Shown here piece after piece: positions 58,480 to 64,000 of a stretch of DNA of 64,000 nucleotides. The stretch comes from Gonocerus acuteangulatus (taxonomy: Eukaryota; Arthropoda; Insecta; Hemiptera; Coreidae), in NCBI GenBank assembly GCA_946811695.1, contig OX328132.1, positions 55,218,909-55,282,908 on the forward strand, read 5' to 3'. A program made the translations under genes and the position numbers. Under the pieces are notes generated by a model, which was not told the origin of the DNA, searched no databases, and saw only the letters and a program-made list of their open reading frames with translations. How positions within the stretch are numbered: the stretch's first letter is position 1; the number at the start of each line of letters is the position of its first letter.

Positions 58480-59330
58480 TCATTGATAATCTGTGTTATT
58501 TATTAATCTATTATAGGCATTAAGATAAGATGGGCAACCTTTACTAAGAGCAGAATGGGAGATAGATACCTTTTGGTGTGGTTTGCAATAGTTATTAAAA
58601 CTAATACAATTTATACACTTGTGTTCTTCTATCTTCTCTCTTCCTGGACAGTCCTTAGCTTCATGTTCCTCTGTGCAGTGAGGGCAGGTGAGGGTTCCTC
58701 GGCAAAGTCCTGAATGGTTCAGCCGTTGGCAGTTCCTGCAGCGCCGAACAGAAAGGAAGTCATCGGTCTTAATAATCGTGTAGAATAACTTGAGCTTTTC
58801 TGCACGTTTCACGATGATATTCCTAGCTTGTGGTGATACTTTGAGTACTGCGTGTCTTTGATTCTCATTATATCTAGATTTTATTATGAAATAGTGACCT
58901 AAATCTTCGTTCGTTAATCCTAATTCCTCATTTTGTGATAGAATAGTCTCTGATAGGTTATGTTCTTCAATTTTCGAAGGAATATTTTTTATTATAACCC
59001 TTGGTCTCAATTTTTTAATAAAATCTGATTTTAAATTTGTATTGGAATTTATCAATGTTTGGTGAATTTTTTCTATATCGTTATTAGTTTGAGTTTCTAC
59101 AATTAAATGTCCTCTATATGTCATTTTTAAATTTTTAATTCTTGTGGTTTTATTACTGATTTGAATTGATTTTTTGTATCTTCAATGCTATCCTTTTCAT
59201 TATTATTTTTAACAATAAGCTTAAAAGAATTATTTGTAGGTTTAATTTTAGTTTTTAATGTACTTGCATAGGATTTCTTACTGCTTACCTCACTTGTAGT
59301 AATTATGTGTGTAGATACTCCAGGATCTTC
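58480..59330 (-). pseudogene. LINE ORF1 (gag-like) with zinc knuckles, 5'-truncated
   Basis: The main open part (59124-58480) has an N-terminal RNA-binding region (RPRVIIKNIPSKIEEHNLSE, RHAVLKVSPQARNIIV) and Cys-His clusters CRNCQRLNHSGLC and CPHCTEEHEAKDC, followed by CINC. These CCHC knuckles are typical of R1/LOA/I-group gag proteins, which bind element RNA. Upstream sequence (59330-59130) is in another frame (KTKIKPTNNSFKLIVKNNNE) and connects by a one-base shift near 59115. The natural start is missing. It ends about 280 bp before the ORF2 start. Confidence 0.82.
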
Positions 59331-59341
59331 ACGTTTTTATG

Positions 59342-59409
<68 letters not shown>

Positions 59410-59500
59410 TGTCTGACAAAATGGTCTGATTTTGAAGAAACTTGATAAAAAAATCGTTTGTATAATTTTAAAGGTCAAGTTGGTTTTTGGGCGATTTACA
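59342..59500 (+). mobile_element. (TA)n and HCR downstream block, right part of the LINE-split copy
   Basis: (TA)n to 59406, then GTTTGTCTGACAAAATGGTC, TGATTTTGAAGAAACTTGAT, AAAGGTCAAGTTGGTTTTTG, which aligns with the post-(TA)n block of the other HCR copies. Confidence 0.78.
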
Positions 59501-59751
59501 CATTTTATAGTTTTTGTAACGTCTTTTAATGCCACAATTTCTGATTATGCCATCTAATTTGATTTTTATTAAATACCGCGATTCATTTAGTAGACTTGAA
59601 TGATTTGTAATTCTCGTTTATTGTTTTTGAATGAATGAGAGACTATTTTCATATTACTTCGAAGTCTGTAAGTTTATTTTTTTGGTATTAATTGGGTCAA
59701 TAATTTTATAAAGAATTTTCCTTGTGACGTACTTTAGATTCAAGAGAGGAT

Positions 59752-59752
<1 letters not shown>

Positions 59753-59799
<47 letters not shown>

Positions 59800-60065
59800 G
59801 CGCTTAACGTCTAGGTTCCCAGCGCCTGGATTTATTTAGTTAGTTATTTTTTTTTAAATTAATTGGAAACAAGATAAGAAATCTGGTATTAGATAGAGGG
59901 AGGGAAGGAGCAAGTGTGCCCCCTCGCCAGACCCCGAGCCCGCCGCGGCACCACCAGCCGCGCTGCAGGGACAAGGTTTGCCATCTGTACCTCTGACGGT
60001 CCACGAAGAACTGGCGGCCAGGCCTGGGGCTGAGGGTGTGCATGGTTGGACCAGGCCATCCACAC
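59753..60065 (-). mobile_element. GC-rich SINE or retrocopy, 313 bp, with 13-bp TSD
   Basis: CAAGAGAGGATAG flanks it at 59740-59752 and 60066-60078. On the minus strand it starts GTGTGGATGGCCTGGTCCAA, is GC-rich for about 180 bp (CTGCAGCGCGGCTGGTGGTG), then ends with the shared SINE tail AGGCGCTGGGAACCTAGACG, TTAAGCGCC and about 40 A. A frame in the head reads PRPGRQFFVDRQRYRWQTLS, which may be chance. The head lacks clear pol III boxes, so a chimera of a host transcript with a SINE tail is possible. Confidence 0.78.
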
Positions 60066-60242
60066 CAAGAGAGGATAGTGGGAGCGTAAGAGCATGTGGT
60101 GGTGCTCAGTCATTTGCCAAGTAAATCTCCAATTCACTAAGAAAGCGAAATAATAGAAACCTAAGGAGGTAAGGGTAATTGAAGGACATTGAATTACACA
60201 AGGATTGAGCGAGGAGATATCTACTGCTGTAAAGTTCCGAAG

Positions 60243-60383
60243 ATTTTTTTTAGGGCGCACTGACTTCTAGACATCCATGGATTATTTTCCCTGAAATGAG
60301 AAAATACCAGTGGCAGGCGGGACTCGAACTTCCATCTCCCGCATGAGAATCCAAGGCGTTTGCCACTAGACACAGAGAGACCC
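60243..60383 (-). mobile_element. tRNA-headed SINE
   Basis: Minus strand: GGGTCTCTCTGTGTCTAGTG, ACGCCTTGGATTCTCATGCG, GGAGATGGAAGTTCGAGTCC (B box AGTTCGAGTCC), then a shortened body TTTTCTCATTTCAGGGAAAA and a tail GTCAGTGCGCCCTAAAAAAA. Confidence 0.8.
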
Positions 60384-60389
60384 TTGTCC

Positions 60390-61370
60390 TGAAGAGTATT
60401 TAGCTTCAGGGAAGCCTGCGATGAATATAGTTAGCCGTTGAGGTGATAAAATGTCAATGAATTGTTAGAATTCGTCGTTTTTGCGTTCTTTTTGGCAGCC
60501 TTCTCCAGCAAACCTCAAACCGTCCAAAAAATGGTATTTTTTTTTTTCATTTTAAGATTTCATTTGTACTGTTAATGTGAAAAAATAACTTGCCCATTGG
60601 AAATTCCGGATAATTTCCTTCAGAAACATGATTTTTTACCATGGCGCACAGGTGGTGAAGAAACTCCTGCAAAAATTCACAGAAAGGTCTCAGCCCGGAA
60701 CGATTCCAGAATAAGGCACTCGAAACACTCCCTGAACGACAGAGGAACGAATAAACCAGTCTGGAGGTTCGTAGCCGATCCCCAAAACTTAATAACTTTT
60801 TCTCCAAGATTGCCAGCTAACTCCCATGAGGCAAATGCAGTGTCATGCCGCCACAGCGATTGTGTTTGTGATGACGCACATGCGGCGTCATCCGCAGCCA
60901 AGGTGCTAGAGGATAGATGTACATATACCAAAACGAGCAGTTAAGTGACTAGGGTGAGTATAGGCCAGGGATTGTGCTCAGCTTTTCCACTTGTAATGAA
61001 AAAGCTTTGAAAATAATGCATGACACGGAAGGATGAAGTAATTGACAGGTATTTCCTTTTAAAGGCCCAAAACATAAATATGTTATAAGTGTGACTCCTT
61101 TGTGTCATGCAGAGAATTTAATTTTAGAAAACTATAGTCAACGCGCATGGGCAAGAGTTCATAATCAAGCTTTTAGTTTGTTAAACTCAAATTCAATAAC
61201 GGATTTATTACAGACAAGAAGAAAGGAATTGAACGGTATGTGCTTTTGAAAAAGCAGAGCCCGGAGAATTTTAAAAATATAGTGAATAGAAGAATTTTAT
61301 GAAATAATCTTGGACTTGCTGAGGTAAGGGATTGCACACAAATTTGCTGTCTGTAAGTCGCCCATTTCTC
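60390..61370. other. No recognisable gene
   Basis: Overlapping frames at 60547-60944 on both strands have no motif. Confidence 0.4.
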
Positions 61371-61410
61371 AATAAATTGCAAAAATAGATGACACAGCAG
61401 AGGACGACAA

Positions 61411-61769
61411 CACAGGTCAACATTCGATCTAAAAACAAAAAAACACGGAGCGGTATGGTCCTTATGGGGTTTTTGGGGTCGCTGATTTTGATGATTGGGT
61501 AGGTTAACATTCATCTTCAAAAACCCCTAGGAAATGGCGTAAGGTTAAACAAACTACGGATTAGGACATAGTGACCTCAAAAACATACGCATAAGTTTTT
61601 TTCAGATTTTTCCTACGGTTTTCTCTCTCTTTGACCTTCAAATGGCCTTGAATCTGATGTGGTGTACGTTAATCAACCCCTTCATCCTAATCAGCGACCT
61701 CAAAAACCCTATAGTGACCAAATTACTTCGAGTGTTGTTGTTTTTTTTTTTATCAAATGTTGACCTGTG
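61411..61769. mobile_element. Inverted-repeat element, family E, copy 2
   Basis: Left CACAGGTCAACATTCGATCT, AACACGGAGCGGTATGGTCC, TTATGGGGTTTTTGGGGTCG; right end is the complement CACAGGTCAACATTTGATAA, with TATAGGGTTTTTGAGGTCGC inside. The centre shares ATTTTTCCTACGGTTTTCTC and CTTGAATCTGATGTGGTG with copy 1. Homology to copy 1 also extends about 30 bp to the left (AGATGACAC), so the true edge may be further out. Confidence 0.75.
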
Positions 61770-61774
61770 TAATT

Positions 61775-62180
61775 AAAGGATATTTCCATTTATAAGCGCC
61801 ATGCAAAGATGCATTTTAAAGAGGAAGCATTAATGTTGTGTAGAGTATTATGAGAGGTTGAAGATAGGATTTTGTAAGTGTTCCAGGAAGAGGCGTTTCC
61901 CGACTGATCGCCCTGTGAAAATGTAATTGCCCAATAGACTGTAAGAAGAGGAGTCTTGAGAAGGAGGTGATAATTGAAGGCTAATTGCTTTCAAAGACAC
62001 CCTTCTCACTTTTTAAAACCCTTCTTGAATATTGATGAAACCTCTCAAAAATCCATTTTCATCAACATTCAAATTGGATGATTTTTTTTGTTGGCCTTTT
62101 TTTAACATTCCATTAGTATTTATTTTTTCCTGGACGTCGTTATTATTTACCAGTCACACCTTAAAGTGATTATTCTACTA
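61775..62180. other. No gene; one imperfect hairpin
   Basis: TTGAATATTGATGAAA and TTTTCATCAACATTCAA at about 62025-62075 can pair. Nothing else recognised. Confidence 0.4.
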
Positions 62181-62184
62181 TTTA

Positions 62185-62760
62185 CATTTTTAGCGTGTTT
62201 CCTCCCTCCCTCCAAAGGGAGCGACTCACTACACGCTTCGGGGCTGCGAAATGGGGTCTGAAATGTTACCACATCTTAACAAATTGCAGTGTTTAAGAGG
62301 AACGAAGACAACAACATCAGATTTTTGACGTCTTACGTAAAATTCTAGCCGATCAAACCAACATAGTGTAGTATTTGAATTTTTAAAGGCCACCAATTTT
62401 ATTATTTTAAAAAAAATAATAGAATCTACTGAATCGAATTGATCGTTTGTTCTTATTTTTTTTTTCACTTCTTATTATTTCTCTCACTTCTTATTATTTA
62501 TTTTTTTTAAGCAAATGAGTATTTTTAATTTGTTTTCTGCTTTCGGTAAATGAAACAATTCGTTTCAATGGCCAACGGCATCTTGGCCATTAGCCCTGAC
62601 ATCAGTCAATTTATGTATATTTACAATTTTGAATCTGTCAATTTCGTGATTGAGTTCCAAAACAAGTCTTGCGGATTGTGGTCGCTTCTTCCGATTATAT
62701 TCATAAGTTCGACGTTTAAGCGGGTTTACTAGCTATGGAGGGAGTGAGGAAACACGCTAA
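62185..62760. mobile_element. HCR heads in inverted orientation, 570 bp apart
   Basis: A plus-strand head starts near 62191 (TTAGCGTGTTTCCTCCCTCC). A minus-strand head ends near 62757 (TTTAGCGTGTTTCCTCACTC, TAGTAAACCCGCTTAAACGT on the complement). Repeat G copy 2 (62253-62325) lies between. As at 11674-12045, the HCR head acts like a terminal inverted repeat. Confidence 0.6.
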
Positions 62761-62764
62761 AGGA

Positions 62765-63460
62765 ATAATAGAGAAGCATAACCGATAAGATTGGCTGTGG
62801 GTTAATGTGCCGTCAACCTCCCATCGAGTACTTAGTATAGGCCTAGGAGAGAAAGCCAGGGGAGGTGATGATACTTAGTGATCTCTCAGTGACGAGATGT
62901 AGTGACTCCTCGCAAGAAATTCATCACCATCCGGGTTAAAAGGACGAAACCGAAAGAAGAAAAAGACCTTAATGACAAAAGTTTGGGAGAGCTGAGAAAA
63001 CCACTCCTTTTGTTTACAACATCATTAGAGCTCGGCTAAGATGAGAATAAAAAAGGCAATTATTAAACTGCACTAATGACACAGGTCTGCAACCAAAAAC
63101 CTGCATAGGATTTTTTTACTTTTTCTTATAGATTATTACTCAGTGATTCCAGGCGAATTGTGTCATAAGTTTCTCCGTACCAGTTCTTCTTGCAAAATAA
63201 TTTTTTTTTACATTAACCTACTGCTGAGCGCGCCATTCTGTTTCACGGGACAGGGCGCCCGCTGCAATGAGTACGGAGACTGTAACTCCTATTAACATAT
63301 TTGTAGTTTGTTTTTTTGGAAATATGATAAATAAATTTCCCAGCTAATTTGTGATACACTTTTTGCTTATTTACTATTTAATTAACTATTTATAAACAGG
63401 AAAAATATAAAAACAAAATACCATGAGTAAGTAAATAAATGAGTAACTAATATTTTTTTA
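62765..63460. other. No recognisable feature
   Basis: No gene or repeat recognised. Confidence 0.4.
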
Positions 63461-63467
63461 ATTTATT

Positions 63468-63603
63468 TTAGCGCGGTTCCTCCCTCCCCCATATGGAGGA
63501 ACCCCGCTTATAAGGTTGATACAATGAAACAATCCGGAAGTGCCGACTAGAAAATTTCGCGTTTCAGAACCCCTAGAGACCGAAAATAACGGTGGTTCAA
63601 ATT

Positions 63604-63652
<49 letters not shown>

Positions 63653-64000
63653 CTGTTCGCTCATTTCTGGCTTCCCTAATGGTCCGATTGTGATGAAATT
63701 TGGTACAAAAATCCGTCTTCAGCAATCTTAAAATCGTTTCAGAATTTCGTATTTTAGCCAAGTTTAGACCCCCAGCTGACAAGCAGTCCACCGCTGGCCG
63801 GCCAACTGACAAGTGCCAATGATTATTGTATAATATAAGGTGTCTCTCCAAGAAATTTCATGAATCTTAAAATCGTTGCATAAAATGTCACGGGCCGACG
63901 GACTATAAGATTACCATTAGAAAGCTTACTAAATGCTCTACAAAAATGGTTCTAATGAAAGTTTTGATTAGGCGATGTCAATCGGAGAAATAAGTGCTTA
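63468..64000 (+). mobile_element. HCR copy, cut by the window end
   Basis: TTAGCGCGGTTCCTCCCTCC, CATATGGAGGAACCCCGCTT, GAAACAATCCGGAAGTGCCG, CGCGTTTCAGAACCCCTAGA, (TA)n at 63606-63648, GGTCCGATTGTGATGAAATT, then after a deletion CATTAGAAAGCTTACTAAAT and CGATGTCAATCGGAGAAATA. It is nearly identical to 42553-43325 over the head, so these two are the youngest copies. Confidence 0.82.

Larger units (their letters stand above)
54473..59341 (-). mobile_element. 5'-truncated R1/LOA-like LINE with RNase H, inserted in (TA)n
   Basis: A 4.87-kb minus-strand LINE lying inside a (TA)n microsatellite (TA tracts at 54457-54472 and 59342-59406). Order on the minus strand: partial ORF1 (gag), spacer, ORF2 (endonuclease, RT, RNase H, C-terminal zinc motif) and a short 3' UTR without poly(A). 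The left junction is GTACTAAAATTTATATAT. ORF1 is already open at the 5' junction (EDPGVSTHIITTSEVSSKKS) with no start codon or 5' UTR, so the element is 5'-truncated, typical of incomplete target-primed reverse transcription. Damage is modest: stops at 57832 and 57019, frameshifts near 59115, 56640 and 54795. RT and RNase H motifs are otherwise intact, so it is young or slowly decaying. Confidence 0.9.

Noticed and set aside
60547..60944. Overlapping frames as a conserved gene
   Set aside because: No domain, both strands open, no splice or repeat support.

Overview
This is an AT-rich eukaryotic (nuclear) window with no bacterial-style gene layout. The non-LTR retrotransposons, tRNA-headed SINEs, Helitron/Helentron-like and hAT-, Harbinger- and piggyBac-like relics, long (TA)n tracts and many minisatellites suggest an arthropod, probably an insect with a large, repeat-rich genome. 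I recognise no intact host protein-coding gene, rRNA, true tRNA gene or CRISPR array. Nearly all recognisable protein-coding sequence belongs to broken mobile elements.

Layout. 1-6.4 kb: a relict RTE-like LINE fragment, then an almost full-length LINE (1060-5871, minus strand, 16-bp target-site duplication) sitting inside an 83-bp minisatellite. 9-12.3 kb: a near-perfect 342-bp palindrome, fragments of a hairpin-capped repeat family (called HCR here) and a 36-bp minisatellite with 108-bp higher-order periodicity. 14-15 kb: a 103-bp satellite. 16-19.3 kb: two tRNA-derived SINEs and an inverted-repeat element. 21.6-22.4 kb: a short Helitron preceded by a tandem array of its own 5' tip. 26-31 kb: a fragmentary interspersed repeat, a long HCR copy and a LINE 3' relic. 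31.0-31.9 kb: a hAT-type foldback element. 34.7-37 kb: an HCR copy and a probable piggyBac transposase fragment. 37.8-39.6 kb: 83-bp and 33-bp minisatellites, a SINE and a nested SINE tail. 40.9-42.4 kb: a 96-bp satellite. 42.5-50.7 kb: several HCR copies and a 135-bp satellite. 51-53.4 kb: perfect 50-bp repeats and Harbinger-type MITEs. 54.2-59.5 kb: an R1/LOA-like LINE with an RNase H domain, 5'-truncated and inserted in the (TA)n tract of an HCR copy. 59.7-64 kb: a GC-rich SINE, another tRNA-SINE, an inverted-repeat element and a further HCR copy cut by the window end.

The elements are nested and interact. The (TA)n core of HCR copies spreads microsatellites, and one of these tracts then received a LINE. 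SINE tails and LINEs land in older repeats. The most interesting item is HCR, at least a dozen copies and fragments. It has a 5' inverted motif near TTAGCGCGGTTCC, a 5' hairpin, a (TA)n core, and at the 3' side the inverted motif GGAACCGCGCTAA followed by a small hairpin. This resembles the asymmetric terminal architecture of non-autonomous Helentrons (DINE/HINE type). Coordinates of repeat edges are read by eye and may be off by a few bases.
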